A stretch of DNA of 61,890 bases from a virus, in the IMG/VR virus record IMGVR_UViG_3300043621_000039, positions 1 through 61,890 of that record; one strand, written 5' to 3'. Positions 7,956-15,749 of the stretch are shown here, one piece after another (position 1 is the stretch's first letter; each line of letters begins with the position of its first letter). Under the pieces are notes generated by a model that was not told the DNA's origin, searched no databases, and worked only from the letters and a program-made list of their open reading frames with translations. Made by a program: the position numbers and the translations under genes.

Positions 7956-8163
7956 GATGAGTGACGAGAACTGGGACCTGACACCGTTGCAGCACCTGGA
8001 TCGAGCCGATGAGTTGCTGGAGGTGATACCGGTCGCCGGTGACGTCATCGAGCACCATCTGCAGGTGATCTACCTCGCAGCTCGACACTCCACACTCGCG
8101 GTTGTGAAGTACGGCCGGAGCACTATCGGCAGTAGTTCTGGATCGGATAACCTCGACACCTAA
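7939..8163 (+). CDS. Hypothetical protein
   Basis: About 74 residues. The start at 7939 has GAGGAG 7 bases upstream inside the end of the polymerase gene; ATG at 7957 is a possible shorter start. The sequence is acidic with a predicted helix (HLDRADELLEVIPVAGDVIEHHL) resembling a small helical bundle. No family recognised. Confidence 0.6.
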   Translation: MTMVPRMSDENWDLTPLQHLDRADELLEVIPVAGDVIEHHLQVIYLAARHSTLAVVKYGRSTIGSSSGSDNLDT

Positions 8164-8174
8164 GGAGGGACCAA

Positions 8175-8723
8175 ATGGCAAGATTTCCCGATCGTCGGCA
8201 TTGGGACGGTAGAACTGTTCACGTCACCACCAATACCTATGCCGACCGCCGGAGCGTGGAAGCCGGCATGACGCCGGAGACTGCAGGAGCGCTGGCAAAC
8301 CTGCTGCGTTCCCATACCGGTCTGGCGAACCTGCTGAGCCCGTTGCCGGATGAACTGCAGGAGCTGATGGTGGCGCTCGACTACGTCATGGTGGCCGACC
8401 CGTCATCGGTCGCCGCGCACCGGCGCATGGAGGCCTCAAAGGGCATGGATCCCGCTGAGTCCAATCCTCCGGCGCTTCCGCGACCGTTACGGGATACCGA
8501 CACCATCCGGACGATTCCGCACCGCTACGTGGAAGCTAGCCGGGCGGGGCACTGTGGTCACGAACTTGAGAATGGTTCGCTGTGCTCGGCTCGACCGCAG
8601 GATCACGAGGGGTACGAGGAACCGACCGACCCAGGGCTGCGGGCGCTGCGGAAGCGGCGGACGACGGAGGCCGGGCAACGGCTCGGCACCCGATACGGAC
8701 CAACAGGAGAGTTCTATGGGTAA
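8175..8723 (+). CDS. Hypothetical protein with possible C-terminal zinc site
   Basis: 182 residues with a strong TAAGGAGGGACC ribosome site. The middle (residues 30-75) is helical and leucine-rich. Near residue 125, GHCGHE and LCSARPQDHEG place two Cys and three His in a pattern seen in small actinophage zinc-binding tails. Function unknown. It overlaps the first of three related membrane-protein genes. Confidence 0.7.
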   Translation: MARFPDRRHWDGRTVHVTTNTYADRRSVEAGMTPETAGALANLLRSHTGLANLLSPLPDELQELMVALDYVMVADPSSVAAHRRMEASKGMDPAESNPPALPRPLRDTDTIRTIPHRYVEASRAGHCGHELENGSLCSARPQDHEGYEEPTDPGLRALRKRRTTEAGQRLGTRYGPTGEFYG

Positions 8724-8946
8724 TCCAGAGCGTGACTGGGGTCGGCCGTCCTGGCCGACCGGTGGTGGAGGCTCGGGCCGGAAGGGTCCGAAGATCACCT
8801 ACCACGGCGGAGCCAAACCGCCCAAGAAGGGCTCAGGCAGCTCCGGCAACAGCTTCATCGCGTTCGCCGCTCTGTTGGTGGGAACGCCAGCCCTGATAAT
8901 CCTCTTCATCATCGGGTATCTACTTCACGGGAACGGTGTGGTATGA
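8716..8946 (+). CDS. Small membrane protein, tandem paralog 1
   Basis: 76 residues. The N-terminal half is Gly/Lys/Pro-rich and basic (HGGAKPPKKGSG), followed by one hydrophobic segment near residues 48-68 and the short tail GYLLHGNGVV. AGGAG lies 6 bases before the ATG. The basic part, the membrane segment and the GYLLHG tail recur in the next gene and, more weakly, in the one after. A positively charged cytoplasmic tail with one membrane anchor could bind DNA or the membrane surface; no function is known. Confidence 0.7.
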   Translation: MGNPERDWGRPSWPTGGGGSGRKGPKITYHGGAKPPKKGSGSSGNSFIAFAALLVGTPALIILFIIGYLLHGNGVV

Positions 8947-9173
8947 CGAATTCTAACCCTGGTGGTCGCGGCGGTCAGCGTCGCCGGATCCAGACCAACA
9001 AGCCGCAAGGCAAGACCTCGCACCGGACCGGCGGGGGCGCCAAGCCTCCCAAGAAGTCCAGCGGTGGCGGCAGCAAGTCGATGGTGGTGATCGCGGTGTC
9101 CCTGCTGGCGGTTCCGGCGACCGTCATCCTCTCGGTGGTCGGGTACCTGCTGCACGGCCACGGCGTGATCTGA
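8943..9173 (+). CDS. Small membrane protein, tandem paralog 2
   Basis: 76 residues, same length and plan as the preceding gene: basic Gly-rich N-terminus with GGGAKPPKKSSGG, one membrane segment, and GYLLHGHGVI at the end. It overlaps the previous gene by ATGA. The similarity indicates tandem duplication. Confidence 0.7.
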   Translation: MTNSNPGGRGGQRRRIQTNKPQGKTSHRTGGGAKPPKKSSGGGSKSMVVIAVSLLAVPATVILSVVGYLLHGHGVI

Positions 9174-9174
9174 G

Positions 9175-9363
9175 ATGGCGAAGAAGGCAAAGCCGCCACC
9201 TCACACCTGGGGAGGCAGACCGCCAGCCCCAGGAAGGCATCATGACTCCGGTAGCAGTAGCACCGGATCCCGAACCATGGCCTGGGTGGCAGTTGCCATC
9301 TTCGCTCCCGGACTGGTCGCATTCCTCGCCGCGTTGGGCTACGTCGTGAGGGGGCACCTGTGA
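9175..9363 (+). CDS. Small membrane protein, tandem paralog 3
   Basis: 62 residues. A Lys/Pro-rich start (MAKKAKPPP), a Gly/Ser/His stretch, one membrane segment and the ending GYVVRGHL make it a more diverged third member of the tandem set. The start follows the previous stop by one base. Confidence 0.65.
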   Translation: MAKKAKPPPHTWGGRPPAPGRHHDSGSSSTGSRTMAWVAVAIFAPGLVAFLAALGYVVRGHL

Positions 9364-9458
9364 CCTGGACGCTGTACTTCCAACTGATGGGCCTGATCCT
9401 GGTGTCCGGATTCATGATCGCATTCATCATCCAGGTCGCGAAGGGCGGGAAGCCATGA
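9360..9458 (+). CDS. Very small membrane peptide
   Basis: 32 residues with GTG start overlapping the previous stop and its own stop overlapping the next ATG. One hydrophobic segment (LMGLILVSGFMIAFII) and a basic tail. Supported by coupling on both sides. Confidence 0.5.
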   Translation: MTWTLYFQLMGLILVSGFMIAFIIQVAKGGKP

Positions 9459-9637
9459 AGCTTGGCAAGGTGACGACCCGGAAACTGTTGGAGGAGTTGC
9501 GATTGCGTGGCGACCTCGCCATGGTAGCCATGCCGACCACTCCACGCGGCGCGGACGGTGCGGTGCTGTCCGCACTCGCCGGAGCGACGCTGAAGAGCTG
9601 CTGCGACGAGACCTTGGAGGCTCGCCGTGGCGAGTAA
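9455..9637 (+). CDS. Small hypothetical protein with TTRKLLEELRLR motif
   Basis: 60 residues. The N-terminal helix VTTRKLLEELRLRGDL is nearly the same as one in the 81-residue protein at 16146 (ATTRELLEELRLR), so the two are related. The rest is Ala-rich. It overlaps thyX by 11 bases. Function unknown. Confidence 0.6.
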   Translation: MKLGKVTTRKLLEELRLRGDLAMVAMPTTPRGADGAVLSALAGATLKSCCDETLEARRGE

Positions 9638-10760
9638 AGAGTGCCCCACCTGCTGGTCGCATGACCCCAAGCTCCACCCGGCAACTCAGGCGGAGGGCGA
9701 GGTTACCCACATCTGCCCGGACCCGTTCCATGGCAGTCGCGAACTCGTGCGAGCGGCTGACGCTGCCCAGTACGTCCGGGAGCCGATTCCGGAGGACCAG
9801 CGTGGCCAGATCCGGGTGCGGCTGCTGAACGCGACCCCGGACCCGCTCGGCTCGATCGCAGCGCTCTGCGAGCAGTACAAGGGCAATGTGATCCGGTCGC
9901 TCTCCGAGGTCACTGATGAGCAGCGCCGGGCCTGCCTCGATGACATGGCGTCCACAGTCCTCAATGGGCCGCTGGAGGCAGCCCAGTTCCACTTCCAGAT
10001 CGAGGGCGTGACCCGCTCGATCACGCACCAGATGGTGCGGTCGCGTGCCTCGTTCTTCGCCCAGGAGTCGCTGCGGTTCGCGGTGCCGGAGGGCGACTGG
10101 TTCAAAGAGGTCCCAATACCCGCGTCGATCCATGGTGCGCGGGCGATCATGGAGCGTTACGACGGTGCGCTGAGCGTCAACCAGCAGGAGCTTTCCCAGG
10201 TCCTGATGCTGGACGCTTGGGAGGACGCCATGATCAATGCGCAGACTGCCTATGAGCGACTCATCGAGTTGGGTATGCCGGCAGAGGAGGCGCGTGGCGT
10301 ACTCCCGCATGATATGCCGACCCGGATCCACTGGGTCTGCGATCTGCGGACGCTGCTCGCGGACGCCGGGAAGCGGACCTGCACGCAGGCGCAGTTCCCC
10401 TGGCGGATGATCTTCGCCGGTATCGCCAACACGCTCCGGAGCTACAACGGCAAGATGTATGACTCGCCGGACGGACGCGGTCCGGACAGTTGGCAGTTCC
10501 ACTTGCTGGCTGACAAGCTCCGGCCGGTCTGCTACCAGACCGGATCGTGCGGCTTCATGGCCCAGTTCGATCGGTCCTGCTCGATCCGGTCCCGCGTGGA
10601 TGCGTTCGCAGCCAACGGAATCCCCTCATCGAACTGGGGCACGACCGGGCAGTGGGACGTGGCCGGAGCAGAGCCGGGTACCGACCCGGGAGGCATCAAT
10701 CCGCTGCTGCCCATCAGCAACTCCGAATGGGCGCTGAACCCCGGGGCGGCACGGTCATGA
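9627..10760 (+). CDS. thyX: Flavin-dependent thymidylate synthase ThyX with N-terminal zinc knuckle
   Basis: 377 residues, clearly longer than the usual 220-250. The ThyX signature RHRx7S appears as RSRASFFAQES near residue 138, with Ser in place of the central His, inside SITHQMVRSRASFFAQESLRF, which otherwise matches the family. The enzyme would methylate dUMP to dTMP using FAD and methylene-tetrahydrofolate. A Cys/His cluster (CPTCWSHDP and HICPDPFHG) precedes it and may bind zinc. The last 80 residues contain further cysteines and an unassigned extension. GTG at 9627 has GGAGG 7 bases upstream. Confidence 0.85.
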   Translation: MASKECPTCWSHDPKLHPATQAEGEVTHICPDPFHGSRELVRAADAAQYVREPIPEDQRGQIRVRLLNATPDPLGSIAALCEQYKGNVIRSLSEVTDEQRRACLDDMASTVLNGPLEAAQFHFQIEGVTRSITHQMVRSRASFFAQESLRFAVPEGDWFKEVPIPASIHGARAIMERYDGALSVNQQELSQVLMLDAWEDAMINAQTAYERLIELGMPAEEARGVLPHDMPTRIHWVCDLRTLLADAGKRTCTQAQFPWRMIFAGIANTLRSYNGKMYDSPDGRGPDSWQFHLLADKLRPVCYQTGSCGFMAQFDRSCSIRSRVDAFAANGIPSSNWGTTGQWDVAGAEPGTDPGGINPLLPISNSEWALNPGAARS

Positions 10761-10897
10761 GGCCTTCCGCTCTGATCGGTACGCTGCTCAGCGCAGCACT
10801 GGTCGTGGCCCTGCTGTGGGCGCTCGGTCCGGAGACCGTCGCGGCCCTGGCGCACGGCATGTTCAGCTGGGTCATCGACTTCATCAACGCACTGTAA
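10757..10897 (+). CDS. Small membrane peptide
   Basis: 46 residues, ATGA-coupled to thyX. One hydrophobic N-terminal segment (about residues 5-23) and a second weakly hydrophobic amphipathic helix ending VIDFINAL. No family recognised. Confidence 0.55.
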   Translation: MRPSALIGTLLSAALVVALLWALGPETVAALAHGMFSWVIDFINAL

Positions 10898-10909
10898 GGG
10901 CTGGGGCAT

Positions 10910-11161
10910 ATGGGAAAGCATTGGACCATGGTTATCCAGATGAAGGAAGTCCACGAGTCGGAGCCGATCCGGGACGGCAACCACTACGCGGTGAAGGTCC
11001 CGCAGGGGATCGGCACTTCCGTAGTTGCTATGACCGAGCGCCGGGTGCTCGACCGGCTGGCGCTGACGGTCTCCGCTGAAACAGAGGCGGAGGCCTATGA
11101 CCGGGCCATCCGGCTGCTGGAAGTTAATCGTCCAGCGCCCGGTCCGAGCATCGCGGGTTAA
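10910..11161 (+). CDS. Hypothetical protein
   Basis: 83 residues with a GGGCTGGGGC ribosome-site region just upstream. Alternating strand-like segments (YAVKVPQGI, VVAMTER) followed by a helix (EAEAYDRAIRLLEVN) suggest a small alpha/beta domain. No family recognised. Confidence 0.6.
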   Translation: MGKHWTMVIQMKEVHESEPIRDGNHYAVKVPQGIGTSVVAMTERRVLDRLALTVSAETEAEAYDRAIRLLEVNRPAPGPSIAG

Positions 11162-11164
11162 CCC

Positions 11165-11317
11165 ATGCGCGCTCGCTTCGAGCGCCGGGCAGCGCCCAGC
11201 CCCTCATTCAACCGTGGATGGAGGCTGGGCGTTGTTGTCGGTGCAGCAGTCCTGATTGTGGCCCTAACGGCCGTACTCCTAGCTTTGGTAGGGAAGGTGT
11301 GGGATGTCTACTCCTGA
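11165..11317 (+). CDS. Small membrane protein
   Basis: 50 residues: an Arg-rich N-terminus (MRARFERRAAP), then one membrane segment of about 22 residues and a short tail. It overlaps the next gene by 14 bases in another frame. It continues the series of single-pass proteins in this part of the genome. Confidence 0.5.
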   Translation: MRARFERRAAPSPSFNRGWRLGVVVGAAVLIVALTAVLLALVGKVWDVYS

Positions 11318-11519
11318 CGACGAGAAGAACCCTGAGGTTGAGGTGCGGTTCCCGACTGAGGAACCTCCCGCTTCGGAAGAGTGGGAAAATGTGACCTGGC
11401 ACTACTCCGACCGGCGAATCCCGTTCCCCTGGGGCCTGTTCATCTTCATGACGCTGCTAGTCGTGCTCTGCGCGCTCGGGATCGGCTGGGCCGGGCAGCG
11501 CCTAGGGTGGTGGCTGTGA
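11304..11519 (+). CDS. Small membrane protein
   Basis: 71 residues. Acidic N-terminal half (DDEKNPEVEVRFPTEEP), then one membrane segment near residues 44-62 and a Trp-rich end (GWAGQRLGWWL). No family recognised. Confidence 0.6.
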   Translation: MSTPDDEKNPEVEVRFPTEEPPASEEWENVTWHYSDRRIPFPWGLFIFMTLLVVLCALGIGWAGQRLGWWL

Positions 11520-12001
11520 TGTCGTTCGATCCAGACGCCATAGAGCAGTCCAAGCGGGACGCCCGGGAGTTCGGCGGGTTGCAGTTCCGCCACCTCAGCA
11601 AGGAGGAACTGGTTTGGAGGATGTGCTGCGCACGAGGCTGCGGGTATCCCGCTGCGATGCAGATGCCACAGCCCAGGATGAGTAACGATGACCTGCCGAC
11701 CTGGAGGACGCTGTGCAGCCGGCACTTCATCCAGGTGGTATTCCTGATGGACGCGTTCTTGGGCGACCCGTCCCCGGCCACCGAGGCAGCCCGATTCGCT
11801 GAAGCGCTTGGTATTGTTGGGGATGCGCTGCGGAACTGGAAGGAGGACGTGACCGCAGTCTTTAACCCTGCTTCGTCGCGCTGCTCTCGCTGTGGCGGTG
11901 GTTTCGTGGCCGAGACGCAGGGCATGTTCGTTGGTCGTCGGTACGTCCACACCTGTGGGGTAACCGCGCGCGATGCGCGGTCTGCGGGCGACCGTGAGTG
12001 A
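11519..12001 (+). CDS. Hypothetical zinc-finger-like protein
   Basis: 160 residues. Two Cys clusters are visible: CCARGCGYP with a later CSRH, and CSRCGGGF with HTC near the C-terminus, each compatible with one zinc. The middle is helical. ATG at 11519 overlaps the previous stop by one base. It overlaps the RuvC-like gene downstream, suggesting co-expression with replication or repair functions. Confidence 0.65.
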   Translation: MSFDPDAIEQSKRDAREFGGLQFRHLSKEELVWRMCCARGCGYPAAMQMPQPRMSNDDLPTWRTLCSRHFIQVVFLMDAFLGDPSPATEAARFAEALGIVGDALRNWKEDVTAVFNPASSRCSRCGGGFVAETQGMFVGRRYVHTCGVTARDARSAGDRE

Positions 12002-12542
12002 GGCCTGGATGGATCCTGAAGCCGCGTTGGGGCTGTGGGGCGGAGAGGACGATGCCTCCTCGTACCAGGTCCTGTCTGTGGATCCGGGTGGCACCACCGG
12101 TTGGGCCGTCTTTTCGGTGCACCCAGACGCCATGGGACCAGACCCGGACATCCCGGTGCTGGGGAACGTCGAGTGGTGGACCGCCGGGGAGGTCACCGGG
12201 AACCAGGACGGTCAGTGTGACGAACTCATTGCCCTGATTGCCGAATGGCCGTCCGCCCGGCTCGTGACGGAGCGCTTCAAGCTCCGGCAGATGAACGCAG
12301 AGCTGTCACCGGTCGAGGTGAACGCTATCCTGCGTTGGGCGGTCCGACCGCGCTATTGGGTGGTGCAGAACCCAGATCTCGCAATGGGTACCGTGACCGA
12401 TGACCGGCAGAAGGCCTGGGGCTTCTGGCTTCCGGGGAAGGAGCATGCCCGAGACGCCATCAAGCACAACATCACCTACCTGAAGCGCGTCAAGGAGCGC
12501 GCCGTGCTCGCGGGAAGGGCGAGGTTCAATGGTAAAGCGTAA
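11994..12542 (+). CDS. RuvC-like Holliday junction resolvase
   Basis: About 182 residues with an RNase H fold signature: LSVDPGGTTGWAVF holds the first catalytic Asp, VTERF the Glu, and HARDAIKHNI the C-terminal His/Asp pair. The order and spacing match phage RuvC-like resolvases, which cut branched DNA before packaging. GTG at 11994 was chosen because it overlaps the previous stop slightly; ATG at 12009 is also possible. Confidence 0.8.
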   Translation: MSEAWMDPEAALGLWGGEDDASSYQVLSVDPGGTTGWAVFSVHPDAMGPDPDIPVLGNVEWWTAGEVTGNQDGQCDELIALIAEWPSARLVTERFKLRQMNAELSPVEVNAILRWAVRPRYWVVQNPDLAMGTVTDDRQKAWGFWLPGKEHARDAIKHNITYLKRVKERAVLAGRARFNGKA

Positions 12543-12702
12543 GCGGCGCAAGGGTTTCTGGTGCACGCAGCGGCTGCACGAGGCTCGGATGGTGGAGGGG
12601 CTAGGGCTCTGTTCGGCCTGCCTAGGTTGGATTGATGACCCCCGGCATACCTCGATCGGCCCGGTCGTGCGGGGCGTATCGTTCGTGCTACGCCTCCGTT
12701 AA
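12529..12702 (+). CDS. Small basic cysteine-containing protein
   Basis: 57 residues starting inside the end of the resolvase gene with GAGG upstream. Very basic start (MVKRKRRKGFW) and cysteines at WCTQ and CSACLG. It could bind nucleic acid with one zinc; function unknown. Confidence 0.5.
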   Translation: MVKRKRRKGFWCTQRLHEARMVEGLGLCSACLGWIDDPRHTSIGPVVRGVSFVLRLR

Positions 12703-12720
12703 CGGATCGGATTTTTTATC

Positions 12721-12909
12721 ATGACTCAAACCATTACAGCGCCCGGGAAGCCGGGTAGACCGGCTATCGGTCCCAAGGCGCAGACCCATATTCCGCAGGA
12801 TGAGATGGACTTCCTGCTACAGGAAGCTAGGTCGTTGGAGGTCCCATATGCGGATGTGCTACGGGAGGTCATCGCCGCAGGCATCGCTGCGCGGCGGGGT
12901 GGAGCGTGA
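12721..12909 (+). CDS. Ribbon-helix-helix (CopG-like) DNA-binding protein
   Basis: 62 residues. A short strand (QTHIPQDE) followed by two helices (MDFLLQEARSLEV, YADVLREVIAAGIAA) fits the ribbon-helix-helix fold of CopG/Arc repressors. The N-terminus has a GRPAIG AT-hook-like stretch. It lies directly upstream of, and overlaps, the primase-helicase gene, in the position where CopG-like proteins control replication genes on plasmids. An 18-base T-rich gap and no clear ribosome site precede the ATG. Confidence 0.65.
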   Translation: MTQTITAPGKPGRPAIGPKAQTHIPQDEMDFLLQEARSLEVPYADVLREVIAAGIAARRGGA

Positions 12910-15374
12910 CGCGTCGGCACCTCCATTCGGTTCAGCCGTTGTCGGAGGTCCAGCCATACGCGTTCGCCGCTACGCACTACTTCAACGCCGGTTGGAGTCC
13001 TTTGCCGCTGCCACCCGGCGAGAAGTCATGGCCCCCAACGGGATACACCGGCGGTAAGGGTCGCTCGGCGGAGCCGGAAAAGGTGCAGCACTGGATCCGG
13101 ACCAAGCCCAACGGGAACATCGCGCTGCGGATGCCGCCGAACCTGCTGGGGATTGACGTCGATGCCTACTCAGGGAAGGATGGCGCCGCGACGCTCGCCG
13201 CTGCAGAGGCAGATTGGGGAGAGCTACCGCCGACCTGGCGATCAACCTCAAGGACGGATGGGGTTTCAGGCATTCGGCTGTTCCGGGTACCGGAGGGACT
13301 GCTGTGGCCAGGCAAGCTGCCGCATGGCGGAGGGATCGAGCTATGCCGCTGGGACCACCGCTATGTGATCGTCGCACCGTCGATCCACGACAAGACCGGA
13401 GACCAGTATCACTGGTTCAATCCGTTGGGGGAGCAGACTACCGGCGCTGCTGTCGAGAATGGCGAGTGGGAGTTTCCCGCGCTCGATGAGCTAGCAACGC
13501 TGCCGGAGGCATGGGTTGCCGGTCTCACCGCTGGTAAGAAGTGGATCGAGCGGGAAGAGGAGGACCTGGATCCGGGCGAGGTAGCCCAGTGGATCAAGGA
13601 CCGTCCAGATGGTGATATGTGCTCCAAGATGGAGCGCACGCTGGACGCCTGGATGGCGAAGATCTCGGCCGCCGGAGAGGACGGAGGCGCGCACGACGCT
13701 GCGCGGGACGGTGCCTGGTCTGTATTGCGTGATGCGGCGGCAGGGCACTCCGGTGTGCAGCACGCGCTCCGGAAGATCATGCTAGCGCACAAGGAGGCGC
13801 TCAGGCTCCGGCGTCCAGAGTCCTCCGGTTCCGAGTGGGCCTCGATGAAAGCGCGTGGGGTCCGGAAGGTTGCTGCGGAAGGTCCCACCGATGACGATGA
13901 CCCCTGTGAGATGGGGGAGGTCTCGCGTCCAGCCGCGCGTCGCAATCGCGGTTCGGATGGGATGGACTTCGAGCGGGACGATATCGGCAACGGGCAACGG
14001 TTCGCCCTGCAGTGGCGGGATGAGGTCCGCTGGGTGCCGGCCTACGCGTGTTGGTATATCTGGAGAGACCGGGTATGGGAGCCGGACACCACTGAAGAGA
14101 TCGTCCGGATGGCGACCAAGACGGTACGGGGGATGCTGGCTGAGGCCCAGTTCATCGAGGATCTCAAGGAGCGCGCCGCGTTCCGGAAGTTCGTCCGGTC
14201 CTCCTCCAACCGGGGGAAGCTGCTTGCCATGCTAGATATGGCGAAGGGCAACAAGGGGATCACGGTACCGGCGGAGACCTTCGATACCGATACCGGTCAG
14301 CTGGTGTGTCCTAACGGGACTGTAGAACTCCCACTCGAATTCTCCGGAGGCGCGGTGCGCCGGGTGCGTTCGGTCCAGGAGCACTACAACACGATCGAGA
14401 CTGGAACAGCGTACGTGGAGGGCGTGCGGTTCCCAGAGTGGGAGAAGTTCCTGGCCAAGTTCCAGCCGGATGAGGAGGTCCGTGCCTGGCTGCAGAAGCT
14501 GGCAGGGTACTCGCTGCTAGGGCGTAATCCGCGCCGACTTATGGTGGTATGCATGGGAGAAACCTCCACCGGTAAGACCACCTTCGCAGAGGCGGTCTCG
14601 GGCGCTCTGGGGGCGTATGCGGGTTCCGCCAACATGACGATCTTCCGCGACAACCAGGACGAGAGGCCACGTCCAGACCTGATCCGGGTGCTACCGAAGC
14701 GGTTCGTCTACGCGGAGGAGGCCTCGCGGAGCTGGCACCTGCACCCAGACCAGATCAAGCGGCTGACCGGCGGGGCGCCGGTGACCGCGCGGACCTTGCA
14801 GGCCAAGGTCTACGTGGATATGGTGCCGCGCTTCACGCCCTGGCTGCTGACGAACGCCGCGCCAACTATCGAGGGGGCTGACGCAGCGCTCTGGCGACGG
14901 ATGGTGGTGGTGCCGTTTGATGTCGAGATCCCCAAAACGGAGGAGGATGCGCGGTTCGCCGCGTCGCTCGCGACGGGGGAGGGTCGGCAGGCCGTCCTCG
15001 CGTGGCTCGTGGAGGGGTATCAGGCCTACCTTGCGGATCCGGACTCGGTGCAGGAGATCCCGATGCGGGCCGTGGCAGCTAACCGGCGGTTCCGCTCGGA
15101 GGTGTCGGACCTGGCGCAGTGCCTGGAGGACATGTGCGAATTCGGGGATGATGAGTACCGCGTGGAGCCGGCAAAGCTCTATCGCGCCTACAAGATGTGG
15201 TGCGATGAGAATGGGGTCGCCGGGAGGGATGTGCTGACGTCTACGAAGATGGGGAGGGAGTTGACGGGGCGTGGGCATCAGAAGAAAACTTGGAAGATCG
15301 ACGGGCGGCCGATCTGGTTCAGAACGGGGCTCCGATTGCGGCCTGATTGGGCCCGCGTTGTAGGCGCGGGGTAG
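12906..15374 (+). CDS. Primase-polymerase / D5-type SF3 helicase
   Basis: 822 residues. The N-terminal 250 residues look like a prim-pol domain: GIDVDAY near residue 82 supplies metal-binding aspartates and GIELCRWDHRYVIVAPS follows. The C-terminal part is a P4/D5-type SF3 helicase: Walker A GETSTGKTT near residue 551, Walker B-like RFVYAEEA near 598, sensor LLTNAAP near 647 and an arginine finger in WRRMVVVPF. This fusion is typical of phage and plasmid replication initiators that both unwind and prime at an origin. It is flanked by a ribbon-helix-helix gene upstream and an iteron region downstream. Confidence 0.9.
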   Translation: MTRRHLHSVQPLSEVQPYAFAATHYFNAGWSPLPLPPGEKSWPPTGYTGGKGRSAEPEKVQHWIRTKPNGNIALRMPPNLLGIDVDAYSGKDGAATLAAAEADWGELPPTWRSTSRTDGVSGIRLFRVPEGLLWPGKLPHGGGIELCRWDHRYVIVAPSIHDKTGDQYHWFNPLGEQTTGAAVENGEWEFPALDELATLPEAWVAGLTAGKKWIEREEEDLDPGEVAQWIKDRPDGDMCSKMERTLDAWMAKISAAGEDGGAHDAARDGAWSVLRDAAAGHSGVQHALRKIMLAHKEALRLRRPESSGSEWASMKARGVRKVAAEGPTDDDDPCEMGEVSRPAARRNRGSDGMDFERDDIGNGQRFALQWRDEVRWVPAYACWYIWRDRVWEPDTTEEIVRMATKTVRGMLAEAQFIEDLKERAAFRKFVRSSSNRGKLLAMLDMAKGNKGITVPAETFDTDTGQLVCPNGTVELPLEFSGGAVRRVRSVQEHYNTIETGTAYVEGVRFPEWEKFLAKFQPDEEVRAWLQKLAGYSLLGRNPRRLMVVCMGETSTGKTTFAEAVSGALGAYAGSANMTIFRDNQDERPRPDLIRVLPKRFVYAEEASRSWHLHPDQIKRLTGGAPVTARTLQAKVYVDMVPRFTPWLLTNAAPTIEGADAALWRRMVVVPFDVEIPKTEEDARFAASLATGEGRQAVLAWLVEGYQAYLADPDSVQEIPMRAVAANRRFRSEVSDLAQCLEDMCEFGDDEYRVEPAKLYRAYKMWCDENGVAGRDVLTSTKMGRELTGRGHQKKTWKIDGRPIWFRTGLRLRPDWARVVGAG

Positions 15375-15749
15375 TCGCTCCGCTAGGGGTGGGGGTAGTC
15401 GCTCCGCTACCCCCAACCCAGATACTCAACCCAGATACCCGAGTAAAGAATGTTTTTAGTACCGGTGAGTAACGGCAGAGTTGAAGATCGTTTAGGGGGC
15501 CGGTATCTGGGTTGGTAGCTGAGTTGAAGCTGAGTTTTCACTCAACCCAGATACCGGATGTATTACCTGGTAGAAGTGGGTATTTACAAGATCGGGTATC
15601 TGGGTATCTGGGTTTACGGGAAAGAAGATAGAGATTCGTAAAAAACAGGGGTTCTACCCCGGTACGTTTACGTAGGGGCTAAGTCTGACCGTCAACCCAG
15701 ATACCCAGATACCCCTACTTCGATAGGAATTGAGTAGAAGGGCTGTACA
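15375..15749. other. Noncoding region, candidate replication origin
   Basis: No plausible gene lies here. The region follows the primase-helicase gene and is packed with direct and inverted copies of AACCCAGATACC (listed separately). It also contains a perfect hairpin of GGGGGTAG and CTACCCCC (15391-15414), two copies of AGCTGAGTT (15517 and 15528), and locally AT-rich stretches near 15445 and 15620-15650. These are the usual parts of an iteron-type origin. Replication activity is inferred, not shown. Confidence 0.65.
15415..15715. repeat. Iteron array: eight copies of AACCCAGATACC in both orientations
   Basis: Forward copies start at 15415 (last base differs), 15428, 15544, 15694 and 15703. 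Reverse-complement copies (GGTATCTGGGTT) start at 15502, 15595 and 15603. The tandem pair at 15594-15614 is the exact reverse complement of the pair at 15694-15714, giving a perfect 21-base inverted repeat with 79 bases between its arms. The copies at 15502 and 15544 form another perfect 12-base inverted pair. No other gene-free region of the genome shows this motif. Confidence 0.85.

Noticed and set aside
12721-12909. The ribbon-helix-helix protein as a lysogeny repressor
   Set aside because: No integrase, partition or divergent promoter region accompanies it; its overlap with the replication gene suggests replication control.
15415-15715. CRISPR array at the AACCCAGATACC repeats
   Set aside because: Repeats are 12 bases, occur in both orientations and have irregular spacing from overlap to 90 bases; no cas operon is present. 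The Cas4-like gene is part of a recombination module.
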